DNA of 64,000 bases from Brevibacillus sp. SYP-B805 (GCF_011059135.1 NZ_JAALGD010000006.1:153742-217741), one strand, 5' to 3'; numbered from the stretch's first letter, positions 15,903-24,903 are shown. Program-made: numbers and translations. The notes: generated by a model from the letters alone, not told the origin.

Positions 15903-18228
15903 CGACGTAAAACTTTCGGAACAATTTCTCGAACAATATCGCGGTAAACAACCGAAATGGGGATTCGGGGGACTCGGATACATCATCTATCTACGGACGT
16001 ATGCGCGGAAGAAGCCGGATGGCACTCTCGAACGATGGGACGAAACGGTGCGGCGGATTACCGAGGGAAACTTCCGGATCGAGGCGAAACGGCTTGCGGA
16101 GATCGGTCGCCTGACCCCGGAGAAGGTTGCGGAACTCAACCGCGAGATGGAGCGATTCTATCATCTGACGTTCAATCTCGTAATGTCTCCGCCGGGCCGC
16201 GGGCTCTGGATGAGCGGAACCGAGTACGCGGAGAAGATCGGGGACGCCGAGAACAACTGTTGGGGCGTATCGATGCGGCCGCAGCCGTACGAACCCGGGG
16301 GCGAGCCGAAAGTGTCCTTCGCGCCGGTGTTCACGTTCGACCAGGCGATGAAAGGCGGCGGCGTCGGGGTGAACGTACAGCGCAAGTACGTTAGCCAGAT
16401 TCCGAAGGTTAATAACGATCTGTGGCTGCGTTTTGTCTGCGAGAAAGAACACCCTGACTACGAAAGCGAATTGAAGCCACTCGGCGTTGATGACAATCCG
16501 ATGTGTACGATGGACGCTCCCTATTTTGGCTTCCGTGTTATCCGTGTGAAGGATTCTCGCGAGGGATGGGCGGAAGCACTCCGTGAAGTAATCGATGCAC
16601 ATTACGACGGCGTCACAAAAATGTTCGTCGACGTGTCTGACGTTCGCCCGCGCGGTGCCGATATCAAAGGATTCGGCGGCGTTGCGTCCGGTCCCGCACC
16701 ACTCGTCGCGATGCTACAGAAGGTCAACGAGATTCTCAACAATCGCGTGGATGACTACGTGACGCCGACGGAATGGGGCGACATTATCCAGAACATCGGG
16801 TGTTGCGTCGTGGCCGGTAACGTCCGCCGTACTGCACTCATCTTCATCGGAGACAACACGGATAAGGAATTCGTCGAGTCGAAGAACTACGCGCTCGAAA
16901 AGAACAAAGCCGCGAGTCAGTGGCGTTGGGCCTCGAACAACTCGGTCGATATTGGCTCGGATACAGACCGCGAAACACTCCGGGACATGGCCGTGAACAT
17001 CTACTATAACGGCGAACCAGGTTATGTGAATATCGATCTCTCGCGCAACTTCGGCCGGATTATCGACGGATTCCAAAAGAACATCGACGGCGAGGTCGAA
17101 GTGTTTAACCCCTGCGGGGAGATCACGTTACCTAACGGTTCCCCGTGCAACCTGTTCGAAATCAACTTACCGCGAATCCACGAATACATCACGAAAGGAA
17201 TCGAAGGCGAAACGCTGTACGACGAGGTAGCGTATCTGGCTACTCGTTACGCGTACCGCATCACGTTCCGCCCGTACGAATGGGCCGTTACGCGCGACGT
17301 CGTGAGCCGCCACCGTCGCCTGGGCGTTGGCATCACGGGAATCACCGATTGGGTGCTGATGCGGTTTGGTCAGCGTGCGATCCTCGGATTTGACGCGGAA
17401 GGCAATCCGATCTTCAACCAAGACGTATGCAACGCGCTTGATTCGCTGTACAAGGCGGTGCGCGCCGCGAACGAGGAACACGCGAAACAGCTCGACGCTA
17501 ACCCCTCGATCAAGGTCACGACCGTCAAGCCATCCGGAACTATTTCGCTGCTGATGGGCGTATCTCCCGGTCAGCACTATCACTGGGCCCCGTACATGAT
17601 TCGCCGCGTGAGGATGTCGACGCATGCTCCGTTGGTCCCCGTTTTGATTCATTGCGGGTACAACGTGGAGCCCGCGATCCAGGGCTTCAATCCGGACGGC
17701 TCATACGTGTACAACTACAACACCGTAGTCGTTGATTTCCCCGTGAAGGCCCCGACCGCCGAGCATCCGCAGCTCCAATCGGCCGGCGACGTGCCTCTCC
17801 GCGAACAGGCCGCGCTCCAAGCGTTGCTCGCCACGTACTGGTCCGACAACGCGGTGTCTGCGACACTCTCGTTCCACAAAGCGAAACCGAAGCCGGTCTA
17901 CTTCGCGGACGGAACGGTGCTCCTCGATAAGTTCGGTAATCCCGAACTCAAGATCGACAAACGCGACGAGGAACGCGTGATCGACGAGATTACCGATGTG
18001 CTCGACCGGTACAAGGGCGTGATTAAGTCGACGTCGCTGCTTCCGTACGCGACCGATACGTATCCGCAGATGCCATACGAGGCGATTACGAAGGAGCGCT
18101 ACGAGGAGATGGTCGCGCGAATCAAGGCGAAGCCGTGGGAGGTTATCGGCGGGTCAATTGTGGCGGAAGACGAAGGCGCCGTTGATTCCTCAACGGAATG
18201 TGTCGGGGGAGCGTGTCCGATTCGATGA
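15883..18228 (+). CDS. nrdJ: Adenosylcobalamin-dependent ribonucleotide reductase (class II)
   Basis: 781 residues. Reduces ribonucleotides to deoxyribonucleotides for phage replication. Signatures are NPCGEITLPNG (NPCGE at 409-413, with the active-site Cys and Glu), CNLFEINLPR, and the redox-tail cysteines in ECVGGACPIR at the C-terminus (772-781). There is no partner small subunit nearby and no glycyl-radical motif, so this is the vitamin B12-dependent single-subunit type, close to the monomeric Lactobacillus enzyme. It belongs with dUTPase, ThyA and dNMP kinase downstream. Confidence 0.93.
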   Translation: MRLTLIDDVKLSEQFLEQYRGKQPKWGFGGLGYIIYLRTYARKKPDGTLERWDETVRRITEGNFRIEAKRLAEIGRLTPEKVAELNREMERFYHLTFNLVMSPPGRGLWMSGTEYAEKIGDAENNCWGVSMRPQPYEPGGEPKVSFAPVFTFDQAMKGGGVGVNVQRKYVSQIPKVNNDLWLRFVCEKEHPDYESELKPLGVDDNPMCTMDAPYFGFRVIRVKDSREGWAEALREVIDAHYDGVTKMFVDVSDVRPRGADIKGFGGVASGPAPLVAMLQKVNEILNNRVDDYVTPTEWGDIIQNIGCCVVAGNVRRTALIFIGDNTDKEFVESKNYALEKNKAASQWRWASNNSVDIGSDTDRETLRDMAVNIYYNGEPGYVNIDLSRNFGRIIDGFQKNIDGEVEVFNPCGEITLPNGSPCNLFEINLPRIHEYITKGIEGETLYDEVAYLATRYAYRITFRPYEWAVTRDVVSRHRRLGVGITGITDWVLMRFGQRAILGFDAEGNPIFNQDVCNALDSLYKAVRAANEEHAKQLDANPSIKVTTVKPSGTISLLMGVSPGQHYHWAPYMIRRVRMSTHAPLVPVLIHCGYNVEPAIQGFNPDGSYVYNYNTVVVDFPVKAPTAEHPQLQSAGDVPLREQAALQALLATYWSDNAVSATLSFHKAKPKPVYFADGTVLLDKFGNPELKIDKRDEERVIDEITDVLDRYKGVIKSTSLLPYATDTYPQMPYEAITKERYEEMVARIKAKPWEVIGGSIVAEDEGAVDSSTECVGGACPIR

Positions 18229-18389
18229 GCCCTACGCTTGCTTTAATTCTTGCATCCGTTGCGTTGGTAATTGCGGGTTTAGTGGCGTTGATTCCTAAAC
18301 CGAAGTGTCCGCATTGCGAGCGACGAGATTTCATTAGCGTTCGATGCTTCATGTATTACTGTGACTTATGCGATAGATTCGCGGAGTAA
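18225..18389 (+). CDS. Small membrane protein with zinc ribbon
   Basis: 54 residues; the ATG overlaps the reductase stop (ATGA). One transmembrane helix (about 4-24, ALILASVALVIAGLVALI) is followed by a four-cysteine zinc ribbon (CPHC at 29-32 and CDLC near 47-50). Unknown function; it would place a small metal-binding domain at the membrane. Confidence 0.6.
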   Translation: MSPTLALILASVALVIAGLVALIPKPKCPHCERRDFISVRCFMYYCDLCDRFAE

Positions 18390-18449
18390 ACGGGAGCGCC
18401 CCGTGCGCTCCTCCCGGCTACGGCCGAAATCATAACGGAGGTGGTCGTC

Positions 18450-18602
18450 TTGACATTGCGAGTTTTGAACGGAATTTGCGCTTTGATATGGGCGGGACAT
18501 TTCTTTGCGTACGCGATGTATAGCGTAGAAATTCCGGCATTTACCACAGGGTTTGCGATGTTGCTGGCCGTGATCTGTTTCGCAGAAAAAGCGCTTGATT
18601 AA
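18450..18602 (+). CDS. 50-residue membrane protein
   Basis: TTG start behind GGAGGTGGTCGTC. Two hydrophobic stretches (LNGICALIWAGHFFAYAM and FAMLLAVICFAEKAL) make this a small two-helix membrane protein. Unknown function. It continues the run of tiny membrane proteins 15508-18937. Confidence 0.55.
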   Translation: MTLRVLNGICALIWAGHFFAYAMYSVEIPAFTTGFAMLLAVICFAEKALD

Positions 18603-18616
18603 ACGGAGGTGGTAAC

Positions 18617-18937
18617 GTGGAGATTTTGTACACTTATACGAAAACAATGGATGTGAGCGGCCTTGTTATTGCTGCAATCGTGCTTACGATCTTTTTCGGG
18701 GGTTTTGCGTGGATCCTCTTCAGCGACAAAGCATTCGTACTCGGAACAATCTGCGCGACCATAAGCGCTCTGTCGGCGGTATTCGTAGTCGATGTGGGTG
18801 ACGCGTTTATCTCCGGCTCGCTCGACGAGACATATCACGAAGTCGTCATCACCGACATGTCCAAGTTCGACACGTCGAAATACAAAATCGTTGAGCAGCG
18901 CGGAAAGATTTTCGTTGTCCAGGAGATTTCGCGATAA
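18617..18937 (+). CDS. Membrane protein, unknown
   Basis: 106 residues from a GTG behind GGAGGTGGTAAC. Two transmembrane helices lie at about 15-35 (LVIAAIVLTIFFGGFAWILF) and 40-62. The C-terminal 45 residues are soluble (TYHEVVITDMSKFDTSKYKI onward) and look like a small beta domain. No family recognised. Confidence 0.65.
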   Translation: MEILYTYTKTMDVSGLVIAAIVLTIFFGGFAWILFSDKAFVLGTICATISALSAVFVVDVGDAFISGSLDETYHEVVITDMSKFDTSKYKIVEQRGKIFVVQEISR

Positions 18938-18956
18938 CAACAAAGGAGGCGCGCCC

Positions 18957-19424
18957 ATGTACGGACTCACGCAAGAACAACGCGATCTTATCGAATGGTT
19001 GCGCGATGGCGAGCGGATTAAAACGAAATTCGAACGGAGGGAGCCTATGACTCACGATAAACTTGACGCTATTTTCGATATGCAATACGCGCTGGACCAA
19101 CGAATTATCGACGAACGTGGTATCGAAAAGACGACGGAGGAATGGGTGCGCGACCTTACGGTCGCCCTCGAAGACGAGATAAGCGAGGTGCGCGCGTGTG
19201 TCAACTGGAAATGGTGGAAGAACCCAAAACCGGTTGATTACGACGAACTGCGCGGCGAGGTCATCGACTTGTGGCACTTCCTCGTCAGTCTATCGCAAAA
19301 GGTCGGACTGACTGCGGATGATGTGTACCGCGTGTACTGCGAAAAGAACGCGGAGAACCATGCACGCCAGGACGGTACGAGTGAGAAGAAGGGGTACGAA
19401 GTAAACGGAAGAGGCTGCCGTTAA
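18957..19424 (+). CDS. Dimeric all-alpha dUTPase (MazG-like fold)
   Basis: 155 residues from the ATG at 18957 (AAAGGAGGCG upstream). It converts dUTP to dUMP, keeping uracil out of DNA and feeding thymidylate synthase. Metal-binding motifs are LEDEISEVRACVNW (ExxE) and ELRGEVIDLWHFLVSL (ExxD), as in phage dimeric dUTPases, followed by the typical YRVYCEKNAENHARQ helix. The stop overlaps a minus-strand peptide gene. Confidence 0.88.
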   Translation: MYGLTQEQRDLIEWLRDGERIKTKFERREPMTHDKLDAIFDMQYALDQRIIDERGIEKTTEEWVRDLTVALEDEISEVRACVNWKWWKNPKPVDYDELRGEVIDLWHFLVSLSQKVGLTADDVYRVYCEKNAENHARQDGTSEKKGYEVNGRGCR

Positions 19425-19507
19425 GACAGCAGCCAAATTCCGATCCACGGAACTATCTGAACTACAGTCCGTAGAAACGCGGGAGTGATGACGATGTTAA
19501 TCTTCAT
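19421..19507 (-). CDS. 28-residue hydrophobic peptide, minus strand
   Basis: A very strong ribosome site (GAAAGGAGGT) precedes an ATG whose short frame encodes a mostly hydrophobic peptide (VITPAFLRTVVQIVPWIGIW then LLS). The stop overlaps the dUTPase stop, so the two genes converge tail to tail. The design resembles small membrane toxins, but no family match is claimed. A similar arrangement occurs at 57728-57817. Confidence 0.4.
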   Translation of the reverse strand: MKINIVITPAFLRTVVQIVPWIGIWLLS

Positions 19508-19646
19508 CACTACAAACCTCCTTTCACAAACGACTCACACTACTATCCCCCACCAAGACACCCATCAGACTTTTGATGGCGCCGGGTTTACCCTTTTGGT
19601 ATTGGTTGGTTCTGTTTGTGAGCCCTTGCGAAAGGACTTGTCCTAA
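19494..19646 (+). CDS. 50-residue hydrophobic peptide
   Basis: ATG at 19494 behind GGGAGTGATGACG. It overlaps the minus-strand peptide by 14 bases at their 5' ends. Residues 31-45 (GFTLLVLVGSVCEPL) are hydrophobic. The 270-base gap between dUTPase and thyA holds these two peptides and repeated AAGGAC segments (19633, 19660) but no clear terminator. A toxin/antitoxin-like role is speculative. Confidence 0.3.
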   Translation: MLIFITTNLLSQTTHTTIPHQDTHQTFDGAGFTLLVLVGSVCEPLRKDLS

Positions 19647-19697
19647 TAATACCACAAGGACAAAACAATGGGAATTATTTGTTAGGAGGCACGCTGA

Positions 19698-20489
19698 TTG
19701 CGACAATACCACGAACTCTGCCGACACATTCTCGAAAACGGCGTTGAGAAATCCGACCGAACCGGAACCGGCACGTTGAGCATCTTCGGCTATCAGATGC
19801 GGTTCGATCTACGCGAAGGGTTCCCGTTGCTCACCACAAAGCGCCTTCACTGGCGGTCGATCGCGTACGAGCTGCTTTGGTTTCTGCGCGGAGACACCAA
19901 CGTCAAGTACCTCAACGCCAACGGAGTGACGATCTGGAACGAGTGGGCGGATAGACACGGGAATCTCGGTCCGGTGTACGGTAAGCAGTGGCGAAATTGG
20001 GACGGACTTTATTATGCGACAGATCAAATTCGAGATGTCATCGAACAAATCCGCACGAACCCCGATAGCCGCCGCCTGCTCGTATCGGCCTGGAACGTCG
20101 GCGAACTCGACCAAATGGCGCTGCCACCGTGCCACTTCGCGTTCCAATTCTACGTTGCAAACGGACGCCTATCGTGCCAACTCTACCAACGGTCGGCCGA
20201 CGTATTCCTCGGCGTTCCGTTCAATATCGCCAGCTACGCTCTCCTCACGCATATGGTCGCGCACGTAACCGGTCTCAAAGTCGGAGAGTTCATCCACACG
20301 CTAGGCGACGCGCACATTTACGCGAACCATATCGAGCAGGTACGGACGCAGCTTGAACGCGAACCGCGCCAACTCCCGCAACTCGTAATCAAGCGCCAGG
20401 TAACGGACATTGACGATTTCACGTTCGAAGACTTCGAGATCGTCGGCTACGATCCGCACCCGCATATCCCCGGCAAAGTCGCTGTCTAA
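19698..20489 (+). CDS. thyA: Thymidylate synthase
   Basis: 263 residues from a TTG behind AGGAGGCACGCTGA. Converts dUMP to dTMP with methylene-tetrahydrofolate. Conserved pieces are [23 protein letters not shown], the catalytic Cys145 in [27 protein letters not shown] and [15 protein letters not shown]. Length matches bacterial ThyA (264 in E. coli). It follows dUTPase and precedes a dNMP kinase, completing a phage dTMP supply route. Confidence 0.95.
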   Translation: MRQYHELCRHILENGVEKSDRTGTGTLSIFGYQMRFDLREGFPLLTTKRLHWRSIAYELLWFLRGDTNVKYLNANGVTIWNEWADRHGNLGPVYGKQWRNWDGLYYATDQIRDVIEQIRTNPDSRRLLVSAWNVGELDQMALPPCHFAFQFYVANGRLSCQLYQRSADVFLGVPFNIASYALLTHMVAHVTGLKVGEFIHTLGDAHIYANHIEQVRTQLEREPRQLPQLVIKRQVTDIDDFTFEDFEIVGYDPHPHIPGKVAV

Positions 20490-20507
20490 CGAAAGGAGCA
20501 CGTAATC

Positions 20508-20885
20508 ATCGCAAGCATCACGCTAATCCACGTATTGCTCACCGCAATCTCAGTCGCTACGTCCGTACCACTCGCAGAAACGGAGTTATACGAAGTTACC
20601 GCGTACTCGGTCGGCGATGATTTCACGCCAGCCCACGGTATTACCGCATCCGGCGCGAGAGTCCGCGAGGGCATAACTGCCGCCTGCCCGCCAGAGATAC
20701 CGTTCGGCACGCGCGTCCATATCGAAGGCGTGGGCGAGCGCGTTTGCCTCGACCGTGGCGGCGCGATCAAAGGGCGCAGGCTGGACGTGTATATCGCGGA
20801 CCGCTCGGAGGCGCTCCGGTTCGGGCGGCGGAAGTTGAGCGTAACAATCTGTGCGAAATCGGAACTCGCACGTTTAATACGGTAG
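20508..20885 (+). CDS. Secreted 3D-domain protein (ATC start)
   Basis: About 125 residues. The 3D domain has TAYSVGDDF, HGITASGARVREG and DRGGAIKGRRLDVYIAD, the Asp-rich fold shared by MltA-type lytic transglycosylases and YabE-like proteins. Starting at ATC 20508 (or 20505) gives a good signal peptide (IASITLIHVLLTAISVATSV) ending PLA; AAAGGAG lies 9 bases upstream. The first standard codon is a TTG at 20535, which would destroy the signal peptide. It may loosen cell-wall glycan during infection. Confidence 0.7.
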   Translation: MASITLIHVLLTAISVATSVPLAETELYEVTAYSVGDDFTPAHGITASGARVREGITAACPPEIPFGTRVHIEGVGERVCLDRGGAIKGRRLDVYIADRSEALRFGRRKLSVTICAKSELARLIR

Positions 20886-20922
20886 AAGGGGGAAACGCCG
20901 GAAAGAAAACGGGAGGGATACG

Positions 20923-22086
20923 ATGAGCAACGAAAAGGTAACGGTACTGACGGATGAAAACGGTGTGCTGCGGGAGTATCGCGAGGTTAAGCGGAAGGCG
21001 AACGTGGGGGAGCGGATTAAGATTGTTGCAGCGGATGTACAGTCGGAAAGACCGTACGAAAACGGAGACACCTTCGTAGTTGATGAGGAAGTCAAAGGAT
21101 TCGAGGGCGATGTCATTACGCAGTGCGGTCGTTATATCGAGGCGGATGAATACGTAGTCCTCGAGCCCACCGATATCGTTATCGTCGACGGTGTGCGGTA
21201 TCGCGAGGAGAAGCGCGAGGCACGGAAAGGCGAGCGAGTGATGGCAACTCGAAAGGATTCTCCGTTTTATTCTTTTGGTCAGGTTGGGATCGCGCTTGGC
21301 CCTGAATACGTTGAATTCCCACATGCGAAGCTTTGCTGCTATCCCGAAAATTACGTCGTCCTCACGCCAGTTTCTAACGAGCCGAAGCCGAAACAATCGC
21401 CCACACCCGACGTATTCAACGTCACGATCAACGTAACGGTCAACGGGAGTATTGACGACGCGATCAAAGCGGCAACAGAAGCGTTGAAAGCGAAGCTGGC
21501 CGATTTTAATCCCGAGAAGGCTATACGCGAACTGATTACGCAGCCAGCGCCGAAATCCCCGCAACAACACCGCGATGAGATCATCGAAAAAGCGAAACGG
21601 GATGTGGCGGAGTTGTTGGACGCTAACCATCAGCACTTGAGTCCGCCTGTTTATTTCACTCGCCGGGGAGGATTCTTCGTTACGGACAGGGTTGAGTTCG
21701 TGGTTAATCGCGAGAAAAGAACGGTTGTTGCGCTCGTTCGAGAATTAGGAGAGAACCACGTTATTCATCGCGGCATCGCCAAGTGCGCGCCCAACGATTG
21801 CTTCAACGTCCACATCGGCAAGGCAATAGCGCTGCGTCGAGCGTTGGGGCTTCCGGTGCCTGACGAGTACCTGAACGCGCCTCAGCCGACGGAGGTTCGC
21901 GTGGGGGATATTGTAAATGGCGGCTTGCTTTTCGGAGCTTACACGCCAGATGAAACGTTCACGATCACGGCGGAGCGTGGCGACAATTCGTTCAAATATG
22001 CAGAGTGTCCGTCTGATTGGATTTACCGTCATCAAATCGGAAGAATCATCGACGACTCACGCGAACAAACGGAGGTATCTGCATGA
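20923..22086 (+). CDS. Multi-domain SH3-like phage protein
   Basis: 387 residues. Three related beta-rich units are visible, each opening with a YREVKRKANVGERIKIV or YREEKREARKGERVMA type element (about 20-80, 88-150 and 325-380). A beta/helix segment (VFNVTINVTVNGSIDDAIKA, about 166-185) and a helical linker lie between. It is similar in design to the protein at 10023-10577. Function unknown. Confidence 0.65.
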   Translation: MSNEKVTVLTDENGVLREYREVKRKANVGERIKIVAADVQSERPYENGDTFVVDEEVKGFEGDVITQCGRYIEADEYVVLEPTDIVIVDGVRYREEKREARKGERVMATRKDSPFYSFGQVGIALGPEYVEFPHAKLCCYPENYVVLTPVSNEPKPKQSPTPDVFNVTINVTVNGSIDDAIKAATEALKAKLADFNPEKAIRELITQPAPKSPQQHRDEIIEKAKRDVAELLDANHQHLSPPVYFTRRGGFFVTDRVEFVVNREKRTVVALVRELGENHVIHRGIAKCAPNDCFNVHIGKAIALRRALGLPVPDEYLNAPQPTEVRVGDIVNGGLLFGAYTPDETFTITAERGDNSFKYAECPSDWIYRHQIGRIIDDSREQTEVSA

Positions 22087-22775
22087 CCCAACCGCTAAAG
22101 CTCGCCCTAACCGGCCGGATGCGCTCCGGCAAGGATTCGGTCGCGGCGTACCTCGCGAGCCAATACGGATTCGCCCGGTTCGCATTCGGCGACGGCATCC
22201 GTAAGGTCTGCCGCGAGTTGTTCCCGGACCAGATGGCGCAAGCCCGAAAGCCCCGCGCGCTCCTGCAAGGCGTGGGGCAGGCGATGCGGGCGTTCGACGA
22301 GGACGTGTGGATCCGCCAATGTCTCGAGGAAATCGAAGGGGAAATCGGATATTACGAAGCTCACGGTTATCACGGACCAAACGTCGTAATCACCGACCTC
22401 CGTCAGCCCAACGAATATGCCCGCCTCCGCGCGGAAGGCTTCGTCATCATCCGCGTGAACGCTTCGGACGAAACGCGAATCCAACGCATGATCGACGCAG
22501 GCGACGAATTCGATGACGATACGCTCACGCACGATACCGAGCAGCACGTCGATTCGTTCGCGGTCGATTATGAGATTGATAATAACGGGAGCCTGGCGGA
22601 TTTGTACGCGCAGGTGGACGAGATTATGGTGGATATTAACCGAAAGGAAGGCGATACCATGGACTACCGTAAATTTCTCCGCGAAGAATGTAATTATCCC
22701 GAAGAGGTACTCGTGGATATGTCCGACGAGGATTGTGAGTCCGAGTACGAAGTAATCTGCGGTGGGATCGACTGA
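22083..22775 (+). CDS. Deoxynucleoside monophosphate kinase-like protein
   Basis: 230 residues, ATG overlapping the previous stop. P-loop LTGRMRSGKDSVAAYLA at about 8-24, and DLRQPNEYARLRAEGFVIIR (about 105-124), match phage dNMP kinases, which phosphorylate dNMPs to dNDPs. The C-terminal 38 residues (from MDYRKFLREECNYPEEVL) look like a separate small acidic unit fused in frame. It links ThyA product to the dNTP pool. Confidence 0.8.
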   Translation: MTQPLKLALTGRMRSGKDSVAAYLASQYGFARFAFGDGIRKVCRELFPDQMAQARKPRALLQGVGQAMRAFDEDVWIRQCLEEIEGEIGYYEAHGYHGPNVVITDLRQPNEYARLRAEGFVIIRVNASDETRIQRMIDAGDEFDDDTLTHDTEQHVDSFAVDYEIDNNGSLADLYAQVDEIMVDINRKEGDTMDYRKFLREECNYPEEVLVDMSDEDCESEYEVICGGID

Positions 22776-22978
22776 TGACCACCGCCAACTTCGATGACCT
22801 CCGTTACTTCTACCAGATGGGTTACTTTTACGGGCGTAACGACCAACTGGACGGAAAACCGTATGACGACCGCCTGCCTCACGAAAGATCGATAGGCCTT
22901 ACGGATTCACCGCGTCAGCCAAGCGAAACGAGTACCATCCGTGCTTCCGATCAAAATACACGTACTTCCCGACCTTGA
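22775..22978 (+). CDS. Small phage protein overlapping an antisense gene
   Basis: 67 residues, TGATG-coupled to the kinase gene. The first 45 residues (ANFDDLRYFYQMGYFYGRND) look like real coding sequence; the last 25 are low-complexity Ser/Thr/Arg and lie antisense to the AbrB-like gene at 22899-23258, so the end may be a by-product of the overlap. Function unknown. Confidence 0.5.
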   Translation: MTTANFDDLRYFYQMGYFYGRNDQLDGKPYDDRLPHERSIGLTDSPRQPSETSTIRASDQNTRTSRP

Positions 22979-23258
22979 CGTTGTGCTTTTTGATAAACGA
23001 GCGCGCCGACGCATAACTGCGCTTATCGAAGTTCGCGGGCGCGACCGTATCGGGCACGTTGACATCGCCGGGCAGGGCCACGCCAATATTCCCGGTCTCC
23101 GTTTCGAAGGCCACGTGCATCTTGAACGGTTGGCCCGCCGGGAATCCGAGTTTCTTGCGCATGGCCGCGTTGATGAAGAGGCGTCCGAACTTGTCGATGG
23201 TGATCGCGGGCTCCTCGTCGGCATTGTACGGTTCAAAGCTATGGGGAACGAAAGGCAT
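22899..23258 (-). CDS. AbrB-like DNA-binding protein
   Basis: 119 residues on the minus strand, ATG behind TTAGGAGGTTGATTC. Residues 18-62 (ITIDKFGRLFINAAMRKKLG then FKMHVAFETETGNIGVAL) fit the swapped-hairpin AbrB/SpoVT pattern; the C-terminal half is basic. It is transcribed against the surrounding operon from its own promoter with a palindrome at the start point, which suggests an autoregulated transition-state or lysogeny regulator. Confidence 0.65.
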   Translation of the reverse strand: MPFVPHSFEPYNADEEPAITIDKFGRLFINAAMRKKLGFPAGQPFKMHVAFETETGNIGVALPGDVNVPDTVAPANFDKRSYASARSFIKKHNVKVGKYVYFDRKHGWYSFRLADAVNP

Positions 23259-23280
23259 AACGAATCAACCTCCTAACGGA

Positions 23281-23328
23281 CGTAAGGCCCTTACGGTTAG
23301 TATACGCGAAAGAGTAACGATATTGCAA
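23281..23328 (-). promoter_or_regulatory. Promoter and palindromic operator of the AbrB-like gene
   Basis: On the minus strand TTGCAA (23328-23323) and TATACT (23304-23299) are 18 bases apart. The perfect inverted repeat CGTAAGG-C-CCTTACG (23281-23295) covers the expected start of transcription, an ideal place for autorepression. Confidence 0.55.
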
Positions 23329-23368
23329 CGAAGGATTAGCGCGAATCCACTCGAAGGGAGTCGATCAT

Positions 23369-24787
23369 TTGACGTTTAATGTAACGCCTCAATTGCCGGA
23401 TAACGGACTGACCGTCGCGGAGCTGTTCGCAGGCGGCGGTCTGATGGCGGTGGGTTTGAAAACCGCTGGATATCGTCTGATTTACGCAAACGATTTCGAT
23501 AAGAACGCGGTGAAAGCGTATCGCCACAACCTCGGCGACCACATCGTACACGGCGACATTACCGCGATTGATCCCGCCGACATTCCGGACGCCGACGTGA
23601 TTGCCGGCGGACCACCGTGCCAGGATTATTCGGTCGCGGGGACCGGCGCGGGCGAGAACGGTGAGCGCGGCAAGCTCGTGTGGGCGTACCTGCGGATCAT
23701 CGAGGCGAAGCGGCCAAAGGCGTTCATCTTCGAGAACGTGAAGGGACTTATCACGAAGAAGCACCGCCCGACGTTTGACGCGCTGCTCGCGAGGTTTGAA
23801 GAGATCGGCTATCGCGTGTCCTGGCGGCTCATCAACGCCTGGGACTACGGCGTGGCACAGAAGCGTGAACGCGTGTTCATCGTCGGCATCCGCAAAGACC
23901 TCGGGTTCACGTTCGAGTTTCCCGAGCCGTCGCCGGAAGATTACCGGACAAAGGTGCTGCGAGATGTGATCGGGGACTTGCCGGAGCCCGGTACGTTCGC
24001 AAATCACAAGGGAACGAAGTACGTTGGGGAACTTAAAGATCGGTTCTGTTATCGTCCGACAAGTTGGGATCAGCCCTCCCCAACGCTTGCTGTGGCAGCT
24101 GACGCCGGCGGTGCGATGCCTCATCCTCATCCTGATTGGCAGATGTCGAACCATTCAACGTATCCGCTGACGCAGGCACAATACGAACACTCTCGCGACC
24201 ATCAAATCGGGTACAACGACAGCCTCGACAAACCATCGCGGATTCTACGAGCGAAGGCGGAGAATATCCTGGACGTTCCGAATCACACCGGAGGCGTCCC
24301 GGCAAAAGAATATCCGGGGCACACTGCGTCAAGTCTTGACGAACCCGCGAAAACAATCGTGGCCGGAGCGAATGATGTGCCGGGAGGTGCGAATTGTTTC
24401 TATCCACCGAATCACGATCCGGAAACGAAGCTACCCGCATACATCCAGAACGTTGTTGATGGGAAAACGACGACTAACTACGGAAACGGAATCCCGGTTA
24501 ATGACGGTAATGATCCGGCTCGGACGCTAATCTGCGAATACCGCGCGAAGTGTCCGAATGAGGTGACGAGCATAAACGGGTTCCCACGACGTTTCACCGT
24601 CCGCGAGTGCCTGCGGATTCAATCCGTTCCGGACTGGTACGTGCTGCCGGATGACATCTCGCTCTCGGCGCAGTATCGGATCGTCGGGAACGGGGTGGCC
24701 TCGCGGGTGGCGTGGTATCTCGGGCGGGCGCTGGGGGAACAGTTAACGAAGGTTATACGGAATGAAAACGTGGAGGAGGCGGTGTGA
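23369..24787 (+). CDS. DNA (cytosine-5) methyltransferase
   Basis: 472 residues from a TTG behind GAAGGGAG. Methylates cytosine C5 in phage DNA. Motif I ELFAGGGLMAVGL (18-30), catalytic PPCQD (82-86), FENV (121-124) and QKRERVF (164-170) are all present, and a conserved C-terminal NGVASRVAWYLGRAL element follows a long (about 200-residue) target-recognition region. No partner restriction enzyme lies nearby, so it is probably an orphan that protects phage DNA from host restriction. Confidence 0.93.
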   Translation: MTFNVTPQLPDNGLTVAELFAGGGLMAVGLKTAGYRLIYANDFDKNAVKAYRHNLGDHIVHGDITAIDPADIPDADVIAGGPPCQDYSVAGTGAGENGERGKLVWAYLRIIEAKRPKAFIFENVKGLITKKHRPTFDALLARFEEIGYRVSWRLINAWDYGVAQKRERVFIVGIRKDLGFTFEFPEPSPEDYRTKVLRDVIGDLPEPGTFANHKGTKYVGELKDRFCYRPTSWDQPSPTLAVAADAGGAMPHPHPDWQMSNHSTYPLTQAQYEHSRDHQIGYNDSLDKPSRILRAKAENILDVPNHTGGVPAKEYPGHTASSLDEPAKTIVAGANDVPGGANCFYPPNHDPETKLPAYIQNVVDGKTTTNYGNGIPVNDGNDPARTLICEYRAKCPNEVTSINGFPRRFTVRECLRIQSVPDWYVLPDDISLSAQYRIVGNGVASRVAWYLGRALGEQLTKVIRNENVEEAV

Positions 24788-24903
24788 TGAAATGCTGCGA
24801 TTGGTGCGGACGAAAGCTCGGAATTCTCTTCGTTAAATACCGACGAAAATCGTTTTGTGGATTCGATTGTAAGGCGCAATACAAACGACAGGAGGCGGTT
24901 TAA
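24787..24903 (+). CDS. 38-residue zinc-ribbon peptide
   Basis: TGATG-coupled to the methyltransferase. Cysteines 3, 4, 7 and CGFDC (24, 28) suggest a compact treble-clef or zinc ribbon (CCDWCGRKLG and FCGFDCKAQY). Its stop TAA abuts the CTG start of the next gene. Unknown function. Confidence 0.6.
   Translation: MKCCDWCGRKLGILFVKYRRKSFCGFDCKAQYKRQEAV

Noticed and set aside
19573..19779. 68-codon plus-strand frame before thyA
   Set aside because: It lacks a good ribosome site, overlaps thyA by 80 bases and its second half is an out-of-frame reading of thyA.
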